Origin: CADEED01 sp041395625
GTDB taxonomy: Bacteria; Pseudomonadota; Gammaproteobacteria; Steroidobacterales; Steroidobacteraceae
DNA: 64,000 nucleotides
Direction: 5' to 3'
NCBI GenBank assembly: GCA_041395625.1
Contig: JAWLAE010000003.1
Coordinates: forward strand, 124,001-188,000
Shown here: piece after piece, positions 1 through 9,400 of the stretch
Layout: the number at the start of each line of letters is the position of its first letter
How positions within the stretch are numbered: the stretch's first letter is position 1
Notes under the pieces: generated by a model
Database searches by the model: none
What the model was told of the DNA's origin: nothing
The model's input: only the letters and a program-made list of their open reading frames with translations
Made by a program: the position numbers and the translations under genes

Positions 1-29
1 AGCGCTGGCTCGAACAGCGTAGGGGCGAA

Positions 30-105
30 TGGTGGCCAGGGACGGAATCGAACCATCGACACGCGGATTTTCAATCCGCTGCTCTACCAACTGAGCTACC
101 TGGCC
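30..105 (-). tRNA. tRNA-Phe (anticodon GAA)
   Basis: Read on the minus strand this 76-nt element gives a full cloverleaf: acceptor stem GGCCAGG/CCTGGCC, anticodon stem GCGGA/TCCGC around the loop TTGAAAA (anticodon GAA), T-arm GATGG-TTCGATT-CCGTC and an encoded CCA end. GAA decodes UUC/UUU, so it is the phenylalanine tRNA. It is a single gene in this window, and the neighbouring protein gene ends in its own terminator upstream of it. Confidence 0.97.
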
Positions 106-154
106 ATCTGGGAGCTGCTGAAGGGGGCGTATTACGCCGCGCCTGCCTGCTATC

Positions 155-194
155 GTCAAGCGAAAAGGTCAAGCGAAAAGGTCAAGCGAAAAAG
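155..194. repeat. Three tandem copies of a 13-bp repeat
   Basis: GTCAAGCGAAAAG occurs three times head to tail (155-167, 168-180, 181-194, the last with one extra A), followed by a partial fourth copy starting GTCAGG at 195. It lies between tRNA-Phe and the terminator of the RRM protein gene. No function is evident; slippage expansion is the simplest origin. Confidence 0.8.
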
Positions 195-203
195 GTCAGG
201 CTG

Positions 204-240
204 AAAAAAGCGCGGGGAGTGGCATTGCGGCCACCCCCCG
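204..240 (-). terminator. Rho-independent terminator of the RRM protein gene
   Basis: On the minus strand an 11-bp stem (plus-strand arms 212-222 and 230-240, GC-rich with one mismatch) is followed within two bases by six T residues (plus-strand A-run 204-209). It lies about 38 bp after the stop codon of the glycine-rich RNA-binding protein gene, on the same strand. Confidence 0.85.
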
Positions 241-277
241 GCTTGATCATCGATTCGAGGCGTTGCGCCCCGGGGCC

Positions 278-655
278 TTAGCGACCGCGACCGTAGCCGC
301 CGCCGCCGCCGCCGCCACCGCCGCCACCGCCGCGATAGCCACCGCCACCGCCGCCGCCGCCGCGGTAACCGCCGCCGCCGCCGCCACGGCCACCACCGCC
401 ACCGCCGCCACGCTCACGCTCCTGCGCTTCGTTGACGCGCAATGGGCGCCCACCGAAGTTCTGGCCGTTGAGCGTCTGCATCGCGCGCTGCGCATCGGCA
501 GCGGGCATTTCGACGAAACCGAAACCACGCGGTTGCCCGGTGTCCCGATCGGTGATGAGCGATACGGAATCGACCGTACCGTGCGCAGCAAACAGCTCGC
601 GAAGAGACTCCTGCGTCGCGGAGAAGGGCAGATTGCCCACATACAACTTGGTCAT
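278..655 (-). CDS. Glycine-rich RRM RNA-binding protein
   Basis: 125 residues. The first ~75 form one RNA recognition motif with RNP2 (LYVGNL) and RNP1 (RGFGFVEM); the rest is almost pure glycine with interspersed Arg and Tyr (RGG/GGY). Such bacterial RRM proteins resemble plant and cyanobacterial glycine-rich RNA-binding proteins, bind single-stranded RNA and are often cold-induced chaperones; that role is by family. I chose the ATG at 655 because the family starts a few residues before LYVGNLPF. A longer reading from a TTG at 676 has no support. It is a single-gene unit with its own terminator and a roughly 270-bp upstream gap that could hold a long leader. The tail is encoded by GGN-rich DNA prone to slippage. 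Confidence 0.93.
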   Translation of the reverse strand: MTKLYVGNLPFSATQESLRELFAAHGTVDSVSLITDRDTGQPRGFGFVEMPAADAQRAMQTLNGQNFGGRPLRVNEAQERERGGGGGGGRGGGGGGYRGGGGGGGGYRGGGGGGGGGGGGYGRGR

Positions 656-924
656 ACAAAACTCACAGAAAAACAACTAACAAACGACCGTGACGCACAG
701 ATACGAATACTCTGGGCGGCAAAGCCACCTGGTTCGGACACGATCGGGCTAGCTCGTTGCTGCGGGTAGGCCAAATGGGGGACAGACGCAGAAGAAAACC
801 GACAAGCAAGACAGAAGGGCACGAGCCGGCCTACAGAATAACCGACCCTCAAGGCGTGCGCTACTGCTCGAAACGTAGTCAATTGGCCGGAAATGTCCGG
901 ATCGAGCGGTAAAACCGCCGAAAC

Positions 925-1206
925 TTACGATCCAGAGCCCGGGCTGACGAATTCGCGCGGCTTTTCCGACCCGTCGCCGAACAAAAACTTCTCCATCTCC
1001 GCTTCCAGGAACTTGCGCGCCTTGGGCTCGATCGGACTCAAACGGTATTCGTTCATCAGCATCGTCTGATGCGCCACCCACCGCCCCCAGGCCTCCTTCG
1101 AGATGTTCTCGAAGATTCGCTGGCCCAGCGCCCCGGGATAAGGTGGCCGGTCGAGGCCGGGTGCTTCGGTCTTGAGCAGCGCGCATTTCACTGTGCGAGT
1201 AGTCAT
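925..1206 (-). CDS. yggX: Fe(2+)-trafficking protein YggX
   Basis: 93 residues, the usual length. The family's conserved segments are present: an N-terminal Cys (C8), YPGALGQRI, the ISKEAW block, then QTMLMNEYRL. YggX is a small cytoplasmic protein linked to iron handling and protection of Fe-S clusters from oxidation. Its start lies 1 nt after the mutY stop, so it is translated from the mutY message. The mutY-yggX pairing is classic for gammaproteobacteria and makes sense because MutY carries a [4Fe-4S] cluster. The extreme C-terminus is Ser/Gly-rich and not conserved. Confidence 0.95.
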   Translation of the reverse strand: MTTRTVKCALLKTEAPGLDRPPYPGALGQRIFENISKEAWGRWVAHQTMLMNEYRLSPIEPKARKFLEAEMEKFLFGDGSEKPREFVSPGSGS

Positions 1207-1207
1207 A

Positions 1208-2266
1208 TCAGGTGGCTTCCATCATATTGTCCAGGAGCGTTTTCACCGGCGCCGGTAACCCGACCCGGATAGGCTTGCGCGGATCGAACCAGACAATACC
1301 ACCCTCCTCGGCCACGGTGGGCCGTGACCCGGCGCAGACCACAGGCTGCGCTGTGATCGCGAGATCGAAATGCGTGAACGCGTGTTTGATGGCGGGGAGC
1401 GGCGGCCGGAACGGCTGCTGCAAGTCATACAGCCGGTGCTCTGCGAAGGTATGCAGCTCGTCGGCCGACTCGAACTCTGGCAGACACCACAATCCCCCCC
1501 AGATGCCGCTGGCGGGACGCCGCACGAGCAGCACTGCACCGCTCATCTGCCGCGCGATCAGCATCCAGACCGCACGTGAACGACGGCTGCCCCGCGCCCG
1601 CTTCGGCGCCGGTAGCTCGTCGACACGCTGCGCAGCCAGTGCCGCGCAACTGCCGCTCACCGGACACTCGCCGCAGCGGGGCCTCGCGTGAGTGCACATC
1701 GTCGCGCCGAGATCCATGACGGCCTGCGTGTAGGTGGCGACGCGAGTGACTGGCGTGTGCGCCTCTGCGAGCGCCCACAGTCGCACCAGCGTTGCTCGGT
1801 CGTCGATCGCGCCATCGACCACGTGATACCGAGCCAGCACACGTTTGACGTTGCCATCGAGGATCGCGTGGCGCTGGTCGTTAGCGAGCGCCAGAATCGC
1901 GGCGGCCGTCGATTGCCCTATGCCCGGCAATGCCACCACCGCGGCCATCTCGGCAGGGAACACGCCCGCATACAGGTCACTAACCACTTTGGCGGCGCGG
2001 TGCAAGTTGCGGGCACGAGCGTAGTAGCCCAGTCCAGTCCATAGATGCAGCACTTCGTCGAGCGGGGCGGCGGCGAGCGCCGCAATGGTCGGAAAGCGCG
2101 CCATGAACCGCTCATAGTAAGGAATGACCGTTGCCACTTGTGTCTGCTGCAGCATGATCTCGGACACCCACACCCGATACGGAGTCCGTGCAGCTTGCCA
2201 GGGCAAGTCATGGCGGCCGTGCCGCTCATGCCAACTGATGAGCCGGGCGGCGAACTCGTCACTCAC
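1208..2266 (-). CDS. mutY: A/G-specific adenine DNA glycosylase MutY
   Basis: Removes adenine mispaired with 8-oxoguanine, working with MutM. Visible: the SEIMLQQTQV segment with the catalytic Glu, a helix-hairpin-helix (ALPGIGQSTAAAI), the catalytic Asp in VMDLGA, and the four-Cys [4Fe-4S] motif C-x6-C-x2-C-x5-C. A NUDIX-like C-terminal domain that reads 8-oxoG follows. I chose the GTG at 2266: it leaves the right distance to the LPWQ motif, and the GTGAGTGA run overlaps the asmA stop. An ATG at 2287 would add seven residues and lengthen that overlap. It lies in an asmA-mutY-yggX operon. Confidence 0.95.
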   Translation of the reverse strand: MSDEFAARLISWHERHGRHDLPWQAARTPYRVWVSEIMLQQTQVATVIPYYERFMARFPTIAALAAAPLDEVLHLWTGLGYYARARNLHRAAKVVSDLYAGVFPAEMAAVVALPGIGQSTAAAILALANDQRHAILDGNVKRVLARYHVVDGAIDDRATLVRLWALAEAHTPVTRVATYTQAVMDLGATMCTHARPRCGECPVSGSCAALAAQRVDELPAPKRARGSRRSRAVWMLIARQMSGAVLLVRRPASGIWGGLWCLPEFESADELHTFAEHRLYDLQQPFRPPLPAIKHAFTHFDLAITAQPVVCAGSRPTVAEEGGIVWFDPRKPIRVGLPAPVKTLLDNMMEAT

Positions 2267-3557
2267 GTGTGTGCAAACCCTTGTCATCCAACAGCAGGCG
2301 GATGCGTACGCGCTTCATGCGCGCATCCGCCAGCGACGCTTCCGCAAAATCCAGCGTGCCACGCGCCTGCATTGCCCGCAGTCTTGCCGTCGGCAGCACG
2401 AAAGGCTCGCTCTCGGCATCGACAGGTGGCAGATAGCGATCGATGGTGATCTGGTCACCGGTGAGCAGGAACTCGGTCAATAGCTCTTTCGCCAATGTGA
2501 TCCGCAGCTCGCCGGACAGTGCCGAGTCGTCCAGAGCGACCTGCAACGGCTTGGCCGCCACGATGCCGGCTTCGAAGGACCAGGTGGTCTTGATCTCCGC
2601 CGCCCCCAACACAGTCGGATCACGCGTCGCCGGTGCCTCGATCAGAAACTGCGCGAGCGCCTGGCGCAAATTGGCCGTTGTCAGCGTCAGCGAACCAGAC
2701 CAGCCGGCAGTTCCGTCGAGCTGACCGTTCACGACCCCCTGCAGATCCAACGACCCGAGTTGCACCCGCCACAGTGGGACATCCACCGCTCTGTCAGTAG
2801 TCAGGCGCGCGATCGGTACGGTCACCTCGACAGGCAAGTCCGCCACGTTGAACGAGCTGGCGTGCAAGGTGCCTGCCAATCGGAAGTTCTCGACCACCGT
2901 GGCGTCGCGCCGCGGCACGTATCGACCCATGATGCGCAGGCGAGCTGCCGGGAAATCGTCGTTCGAATCGACTGCGAACGTGGTCTCGAGCTCCACGGGC
3001 TCGCCCGGCCGGATCGCACCGGCTACCAGGTTCCAGTCGGTCAGCTCGATCTCGGTGTCGGACGACTCGTCGCCGTACACGAGCAGACTGTCGACCAGCT
3101 CGATGCCGGCGATGACGCCATTGCCACTAACACCATTGTCTTGCGGCGCACCGTTCGTACTGTTCCAGCCTTGCCAATTGCCGCGGCCGTCCGCGCGCTG
3201 CGCCAGGCGCACGTCCGCTCCGACTATGCGAACGGTATCGACGACCGCCCGTCCCCGCAGCAACGGCACCAGTCGCACGCGGATCCGCGCCTCACGCCAA
3301 CTTATGAATGGCGCCCCGGCGAATCCGTCCGGGTTACTCAATGACCCAGTGCCAGTCGTCAGGGCGAGCCACGGAAAGAACGCCAGATCGATGTCACCGT
3401 CGAGCTGCAACGTGCGGCCCGTTTCGCGGCCGACCGCATCGACGATGTCGTCCTTGAAACTGTTCGGATCGACGAACAGCGTCAGCGCAAGGATGCCCGC
3501 CACCACCAAGGTGGCGAGTACGCCGAAGACGATCAGTATCCATTTGGCCGCACGCAT
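2259..3557 (-). CDS. AsmA family protein, C-terminally short
   Basis: 432 residues. An N-terminal membrane anchor (about residues 5-28) is followed by the AsmA N-terminal region (VDPNSFKDDI, then GRTLQLDGDI and FPWLALTTG) and the middle repeat region. AsmA-type proteins are inner-membrane anchored, face the periplasm and are implicated in outer-membrane biogenesis and lipid transport. Homologues usually run 600-700 residues. This one stops in the sequence following its DRYLPP motif, exactly where mutY begins, so about a third is missing. The asmA-mutY-yggX order is otherwise standard, so a deletion fusing the asmA 3' part to mutY is a simple explanation. It may still make a partly functional protein. 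Confidence 0.85.
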   Translation of the reverse strand: MRAAKWILIVFGVLATLVVAGILALTLFVDPNSFKDDIVDAVGRETGRTLQLDGDIDLAFFPWLALTTGTGSLSNPDGFAGAPFISWREARIRVRLVPLLRGRAVVDTVRIVGADVRLAQRADGRGNWQGWNSTNGAPQDNGVSGNGVIAGIELVDSLLVYGDESSDTEIELTDWNLVAGAIRPGEPVELETTFAVDSNDDFPAARLRIMGRYVPRRDATVVENFRLAGTLHASSFNVADLPVEVTVPIARLTTDRAVDVPLWRVQLGSLDLQGVVNGQLDGTAGWSGSLTLTTANLRQALAQFLIEAPATRDPTVLGAAEIKTTWSFEAGIVAAKPLQVALDDSALSGELRITLAKELLTEFLLTGDQITIDRYLPPVDAESEPFVLPTARLRAMQARGTLDFAEASLADARMKRVRIRLLLDDKGLHTRE

Positions 3558-3582
3558 GCAGCCCTGATTGTAGAGAAGCGCG

Positions 3583-4518
3583 TCAGCGATCGCAGATGTC
3601 GATGTCGCCCGACATCGATTTCAGACGCACGGTCGCTGCGCCCTCGCCGTGGCGGACGTCGAGGCGCTGGCCCGGTCCGTATTGGCTGGTGCGTTCCGCC
3701 GCAGCGCCGAAGCAATTGCTGATGTCCCCGCTGAAGGTCTTGATATCGGTCGTAAACCCGGCGACGGCCGGCACGCTGGCTGTCAGGTCGCCGCTGACGG
3801 TGGCCATCTCGAGCCGCGCGCCGCGCTGCAGCCCAGCTCGCAAGCGGACGTCGCCCGAGGTCGTGCGGACACGCACATCGCTGGCGTCGTCCATCTCGAG
3901 CGCGACGTCACCGCTGACCGATACTGCATTCAGGACGCCAGCGATCCGCTCGAGCGTGAGATCGCCACTGACTGAGTTCACGCGGACATTCGTTGCGGCG
4001 CCGGAACCGCGCAGGCGGATATCGCCACTGACGGCCGTCACTTCGATATCGTTGCCGGCGATCTCGGTCTGCACGTCGCCGCTCACCGTTTGCAGATCCT
4101 GCCGTCCTGTCGTACCGCCGAGACGGACGTCGGCGCTGACCGAGCTGACCTCGACGCTCGAATCCTTCGGCACACGTACCGTGAGATCGGTAGTGCCCTT
4201 CACATTGTCCTTGCGCGGCAAAACCACTCGTACCCGAATACGACCTGACTCGTTCACCAGTTCCACGCGCTCAACATCGCGTCCCAACCGAGCCACGACT
4301 TGCACCGCCGCACGATCCCAGCCAGTAACATCGATCAGACCTGCAACGTTGCTGATCTCCACGACACCAGCGGCACTCGCGGGGATTTCCCGTTCGAAGG
4401 TGCGGCTGCGCTGATCGCCGCCGGGGGTCGAGTCGGCGGTACACGCTGCCGAGAGCAACAGTGCGCCGAGCATCCATACCGTCCTGATGGTCATTCGGAA
4501 TTTGGTCTGCATGATCAT
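3583..4518 (-). CDS. DUF4097 lipoprotein with SGD beta-repeats
   Basis: 311 residues. The N-terminus is a lipoprotein signal (hydrophobic stretch ending LLSAAC, Cys about residue 25). The mature part contains nine regularly spaced segments of the pattern x-V-S-G-D-[VIL], roughly every 20 residues, as expected for a right-handed parallel beta-helix of the DUF4097 (adhesin-like) family. The function is not established; the family commonly sits beside ECF sigma/anti-sigma pairs. The start ATG at 4518 overlaps the anti-sigma stop (ATGA); a second in-frame ATG at 4512 has a better-spaced AGGAG. As third gene of the sigma operon it may be an envelope target or co-regulator. Confidence 0.85.
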   Translation of the reverse strand: MIMQTKFRMTIRTVWMLGALLLSAACTADSTPGGDQRSRTFEREIPASAAGVVEISNVAGLIDVTGWDRAAVQVVARLGRDVERVELVNESGRIRVRVVLPRKDNVKGTTDLTVRVPKDSSVEVSSVSADVRLGGTTGRQDLQTVSGDVQTEIAGNDIEVTAVSGDIRLRGSGAATNVRVNSVSGDLTLERIAGVLNAVSVSGDVALEMDDASDVRVRTTSGDVRLRAGLQRGARLEMATVSGDLTASVPAVAGFTTDIKTFSGDISNCFGAAAERTSQYGPGQRLDVRHGEGAATVRLKSMSGDIDICDR

Positions 4519-5099
4519 ATCTCCTGCCGATCGCCGGCCACCGCCGCCAGCACCCGCATCTCTTCCTGGTAGGTGTCCACTAACAATTCCTGCAGCAATG
4601 CATTGGCCGGCTCCCGGCCCATGGCCGCTTCGATCTCCGCCATCGAACGCCGCAACGATGCGAGGCTCGCGACGACCTTGGCGCGCTCCTGCGGCGACAT
4701 CTCGGTCAGGCGCTGCTCGGCCTGATCCAGCAACTCGTTGCGCAGCGCTGCCAGCCGCGGATCGGCCTGCAACGCCGTCCGCAGAAACGGCGGCGCGGCG
4801 GAGCTCGAGCCAGCACTCGCAGCGACGGTCGCGTTCTGCAGCGGCACACCGCGTCCTAACAGCACGCCGAGGGCAATCAGCGCCAGCGACGCCGCGAGGC
4901 TCGTCAGCAAACGCGTGCCGCCGCGGAACCGGAACTGTTGCGGCTGTGGCGCCTGCGCGGCAATCGCGCGCGCGATGTCCGGCCACAGATCGCGGGGTGG
5001 TGCGAGTGCGGCTGGCAACTCGTGCAACGCCCGCACCGAACGAGCGCGACTGTTGCGCAGGTCGTCAGACTGGTCAGCAGGCTGCTTGGTATCAGTCAC
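4515..5099 (-). CDS. Anti-sigma-factor-like single-pass membrane protein
   Basis: 194 residues: a ~60-residue cytoplasmic N-terminus containing LHELPAALAPPRDLWPDIA, typical of ECF anti-sigma factors, one transmembrane helix (about residues 63-83), and a periplasmic helical region rich in Gln/Glu/Arg. No zinc-binding H-x3-C-x2-C motif is visible, so it is not a ZAS-type anti-sigma. Translation starts at a GTG overlapping the sigma-factor stop (GTGA), showing coupling. The likely job is to hold the upstream sigma factor at the inner membrane until an envelope signal releases it; this rests on position and architecture. Confidence 0.8.
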   Translation of the reverse strand: MTDTKQPADQSDDLRNSRARSVRALHELPAALAPPRDLWPDIARAIAAQAPQPQQFRFRGGTRLLTSLAASLALIALGVLLGRGVPLQNATVAASAGSSSAAPPFLRTALQADPRLAALRNELLDQAEQRLTEMSPQERAKVVASLASLRRSMAEIEAAMGREPANALLQELLVDTYQEEMRVLAAVAGDRQEI

Positions 5100-5647
5100 G
5101 CCACACCTCTTTCTAGCCGTTCTCGTAACAACCCGCGCGCGCGATGCAATTGCGCCTTGCAGGTTCCCACCGCGATACCTAACATCTCGGCCGCCTCGCG
5201 ATGCTCATAGCCATAGACACCGCACAGCACCAGCACGTCGCGCGCGCCCTGTGGCAATGAGGCGATGGCCGCTTCCAGCTCCGCCTCCTCCACCGGGCTG
5301 TCGAAGGTCACCTCGCCCGGCTCCGCATCGTCCATGGCATCCAGCGACTGCTCGCGTGACACCGACGGCTGGCGACGCCGCGCCAGCACCGCGTTGACGG
5401 CGATCCGGTGCAGCCAGGTGGCAAAACTCGAGCGGGACTGAAACCGCGGCAGTGCCCGCCACGCACTGATGAACGCCTCCTGCGTGCAATCGGTCGCCAC
5501 GTCGGCGTCGCGCGTCATGCGCAGGCACAGGGCATAGACCCGACCCACGTGCTCGCGATACAGCCGCTCGAAGGCGCGGGCGTCGCCGGCACGCGCGCGC
5601 TCGATGACAGCCGCCTGCAAATCCACCAGGTCGGCCGGTGTCGACAT
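5096..5647 (-). CDS. ECF RNA polymerase sigma factor (RpoE-like)
   Basis: 183 residues from the ATG at 5647 (an upstream in-frame start at 5707 adds a Ser/Gly-rich stretch not typical of the family). Region sigma2 is at about residues 20-90 (FERLYREHVGRVYAL, then the DCTQEAFISAW segment). Region sigma4 is at about 125-180 (SLPQGARDVLVL and a helix-turn-helix MLGIAVGTCKAQLHRAR). It directs RNA polymerase to stress or envelope promoters. It is first in a sigma / anti-sigma / DUF4097 operon with overlapping start-stop codons, so it is probably autoregulated; no promoter motif was identified with certainty. Confidence 0.92.
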   Translation of the reverse strand: MSTPADLVDLQAAVIERARAGDARAFERLYREHVGRVYALCLRMTRDADVATDCTQEAFISAWRALPRFQSRSSFATWLHRIAVNAVLARRRQPSVSREQSLDAMDDAEPGEVTFDSPVEEAELEAAIASLPQGARDVLVLCGVYGYEHREAAEMLGIAVGTCKAQLHRARGLLRERLERGVA

Positions 5648-5750
5648 CAGACTGGAAATTGCACTATCCACCGATCCGCCACTCCCCCTGGTACTGCTTG
5701 GAGGCACGGGAAGACCCAGGGGTTTGAACGCCGCGTCTGGAAAGCGGGCG

Positions 5751-6428
5751 TCAGCCGCGGCGCTGCCCGCCGAACCACTTCATCGCGTACTGCAACAACT
5801 GGTTGTTGGTGGCAAGGCCCAACTTATGTTTGATGGTTTGGCGATGGGATTCGATCGTCTTGACCGACAGACTGAATTCCGTGGCGATGTCCCGCGAGCT
5901 CAGCCCTCGGCCAACCATATTGAGGATCTGCACTTCCCGATTGGACAGTCGCGACACGGGATCCGCCGGGTCGCTGCCACGCGATTCGCCAGCGCGCGAA
6001 TCGAGCGAGCGCTGCACGATGTCGCTCACATAATTCCGACCAGCGAGGACGCGCCGCACTGCCGTCAACAGCTGATCCGATGCAGCCTGCTTCATGATGT
6101 AGCCCATCGCGCCGGCCGCCAGCAGCCGTTCCGCATAGATCGTCTCGTCGTGCATCGACAGCACGAGCATCCGGAGCTCCGGCAACTCGGCGTGCATCGC
6201 ACGCACCAGCTCGATGCCATCGCCGTGCTCGAGCGACAGATCGACGATGACAATATCGGGCTTGTGGGCTCGAATGGCGTCGCGGGCCGCCGCCTCGGAA
6301 TCAGCTTCGGCACAGACCGTGAGATCGGGCTCCGCTTCGAGCATCCGCCGCAGGCCCTGCCTGACGATCGGATGATCGTCGACGATGATGACGCTGTGGG
6401 GTTGCTGACCAGTCGACGTCGCGTTCAT
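5751..6428 (-). CDS. NarL/FixJ-type response regulator
   Basis: 225 residues. The receiver domain (1-125) has the acidic pair in IIVDDHP, the phosphoacceptor Asp63 in IVDLS and the Lys of MKQAAS. A LuxR-type helix-turn-helix follows (about 155-220; LSNREVQILNMVGRGLSSRDIA and a VKTIESHR recognition region). It is a DNA-binding transcription factor activated by phosphorylation. It begins 34 bp after the stop of the large PAS histidine kinase gene on the same strand, so the two form a cognate pair. Target genes cannot be read from the window. Confidence 0.95.
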   Translation of the reverse strand: MNATSTGQQPHSVIIVDDHPIVRQGLRRMLEAEPDLTVCAEADSEAAARDAIRAHKPDIVIVDLSLEHGDGIELVRAMHAELPELRMLVLSMHDETIYAERLLAAGAMGYIMKQAASDQLLTAVRRVLAGRNYVSDIVQRSLDSRAGESRGSDPADPVSRLSNREVQILNMVGRGLSSRDIATEFSLSVKTIESHRQTIKHKLGLATNNQLLQYAMKWFGGQRRG

Positions 6429-6461
6429 GACCTAGCATGCTGCAGCGCGCAGCCGCACCCG

Positions 6462-9400
6462 TCAACCCATGCCGACACGTGGATGTGCACAGGTGCAACG
6501 TATCTCCACACCGCCGGACGCGCTCTTGCTCACGACGAGATCCCCTTGCAGCATCTGCGCACGGTAGCGCATCAGCTTCAGACCCATGCCATTACCCGGC
6601 GCCACCGCAGGATCGATGCCGCAGCCGTTGTCGGCGATCGTCAGTTGCAGGCTGCCATCGGCAGTCTGCAACTCGATCGTCACTTCGGTCACACGCCCGT
6701 GCCGCACGGAATTCGTGAACGCTTCCTGCGCGATGCGGTACAAGTGTCCCGCCGATGTATCGTCCAACACCAGCGGGTCGTCCAGGCGAGTGATTAGCTT
6801 GGTTTGCACGCCGAAGCGCTCCATGCCTCGCGCCGCCAGAGTTTGCAGGCCGGCAATCAGTCCACCGCGATCCGCACCGACCGGCGACAGACCGCGCGCC
6901 ATCGCGCGGGTACTCTCGATCGCCGCGTTGACGAGTCCGATGATGTCCTCGACGTCCGCGCGGACGGTCGAGTTCTCCTTGCGCAGCTGCACCACGACAC
7001 TGCGCATCATCAGCGCGATGCCGGTGAGATCCTGCCCGAGGCCATCGTGCAGATCGGAGCCGATCCGCAACTGCTCGCGACTCGCGATCTCGAGCACCTC
7101 GCGTTCCATCCGCTTGCGCTCCGTCACGTCCGTGAACGCTACCAGCCAGTGCTCACGATCGTTGATCAGGATCTGCGTCGCGACGCAGTTCGCCGTGAAC
7201 GCACTGCCGTCGCGCCGCAGGCATTCGAACTCCACCGGAACTGCGTGCGGCAAGCCCGCAGCCTCGCGCATCTGCCGATCGATGCGACTGCGCTCGCCTG
7301 CCGCACCAGGCGCTACGTGCGGTTCCAGCGATGCCCCGACCGCCGCACCCGGCGCAAAGCCAAACATCGCGTCGAAGCTCGGATTGGCGATTCGAATGAC
7401 GTTGTCGAGATCCACCACGGCCACCGCCTCGCGCAACGCATCGAGTATGCGCGCTTGTGTGGCGCGCAGTTCGTCGGCGGCGCGGCGCGCGGTAATGTCA
7501 GTGGCGCTGATGACCACACCGGCGACCCGCTCATCCGTGCGTACCACCCGTACGCGCATGTCGAAGATACGTTTGATACCGCCGTCGTACGATTGCTCGA
7601 AGTCGACTGGCTCACCGGTTGCCAGCACGTGCGCCACCGTTGCAACGACGCGATCCGCATCCTCCGGCACAGAAATGTCGCGGATCGAGCGGCCGATCAA
7701 TTGCTCCGGCGTACGGCCCCTCATCGATCGATTGATATAGAGCACGCGCTGCGAGGCGTCCACGAGTACCAGCCAGTCGGGCGAACTCGCCGCAACGGCG
7801 ATCAACTGCGCCTCGGAGCGTCGCAGTGCCTCCTGCGACGTACGCGTATCGGTAACGTCAGTGGCGGACCCGATTGAACCAACCACCCGGCCCAGTCCGT
7901 CGAAAACACTGCGCGATCGGATCGCCAGCCAGCGCAGAGCGCCGTCCGGGCGGCGGATATGCAGTTCGTCGCATACTCCGTCAGTGCCAGCGTGCAGCTG
8001 CCGATGCATCGCGAGACCGGCGGCGCGACAGTCGTCGGTGAGGCATCTGCCCCAATCGCCGCGTTGCTGGAACTCCTCGAGGCCACACCCCATCGCCGCT
8101 TCAAAGCCCTCGCTGACGCGCACCAACTGCGACTTGCCGTCAGGCGTGAAAACACTCTCGAACACGAAGCCCGGCGTCAAAGTCGCTACCGTCCGGAACA
8201 TCGCTTCGCTCGTCGCCAGCGCCGTCTTTTCGCGCGCCTGCTCCGTCACATCGATCGCAAAGCCCACGACGCGGATCGCCTTGCCGCTGGCGTCGTGCAG
8301 CAGCATGGGTGAATCGGACACCGTGATGTAGTGACCATCCCGATGCCGTACGCGATAGATGGCAGATTCGGTCTTGACACCGGTCCCCAGAAACCGGTCC
8401 CATTGCTGCTGCATGGAAGCGTGATCGTCGGGATGGCACAGTTGCAGCCAGGTGGCCGAATCCGGCGCCAGCGCATCATCGACGTAGCCCAAGGTTCGCT
8501 CGACACCATGCCGCTCGACGATGCCGGTCCCGAGATCGATTTCATAGACGATACCCGACACGGCCGCGGCGGCGGCGCGAAATCTCTGATCGCTGGCGGC
8601 GAGTGCCAGTTCGCGAGTCTTGCGCGTAGTGATGTCGACGATCATTCCGACCACCAGCTCGGCACCGCCACTCGCATTGCGCTCGAGTATGCGCGCGCGA
8701 TCGAACGCCCAGTGCCAGCTGCCATCGGCGTGCCGAAAGCGGTACTCCGACTCGTGCTCGTCTATGCCGGCAGCCGCCGCGCGCTGGAACTCTGCCACGG
8801 CGCGCTGCATGTCTTCATGATGCACGTGGTCCTGCCAGAAGCGACGATTGCCGCGGCCGGCGGCGGGCTCGACGCCAAACAACTCGTAGAACGCGTCACT
8901 GTGGTTCACTTCATGGGTCGACAAGCGCAGCTGCCACAGGCCGCCGCCGGCCAGACGCAGCGCCGCTTCCTGGCGTTCGTTGTCGGCCCGCAACTCCAGA
9001 TCGGCCGCTTTGCGCTCCGCGATGTCCATGCAGATGCCGACCATCCTGAGCGCGGCGCCCTGCTCATCGCGCTCCACCACTCGCCCGCGCTCGAAGACCC
9101 AGCGCCAGTCGCCCGACCGCGTGCGGATCCGATACTCCGCGTCGTAGTGATCGCGCTCGCCTGCCACATGTGCGCTGAAACGCCGCACGGCCTCCGGGCC
9201 TTCGTCCGGATGCAGGTTGTCGTCCCAACGTGCCACGTGGTCTTCGCCATCGCACGGATCGATGTCGTGCCGCGTGCACCAATCGTTGAACCAACGTGTC
9301 AGCCCCGTGCGGAAATCCAGCTCCCACAAGCCGACGCCGGCGCCCCACACGGCGGTCTGCAGCCGCGATTCGACCGAGCGCAACTGCTCCTCGGCCCGTT

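Noticed and set aside
263..769. Ala/Thr-rich ORF on the plus strand over the RRM gene
   Set aside because: Its composition is just the complement of the GGN repeat; the minus-strand frame has a clear RRM.
3583..4986. 467-residue start for the DUF4097 protein
   Set aside because: The upstream part is the out-of-frame anti-sigma gene; the lipoprotein signal begins at 4518/4512.
5604..6797. 397-codon open frame on the plus strand opposite the response regulator
   Set aside because: It is the antisense of a well-conserved regulator and kinase end; no domain text, and long shadow frames are expected at this GC content.
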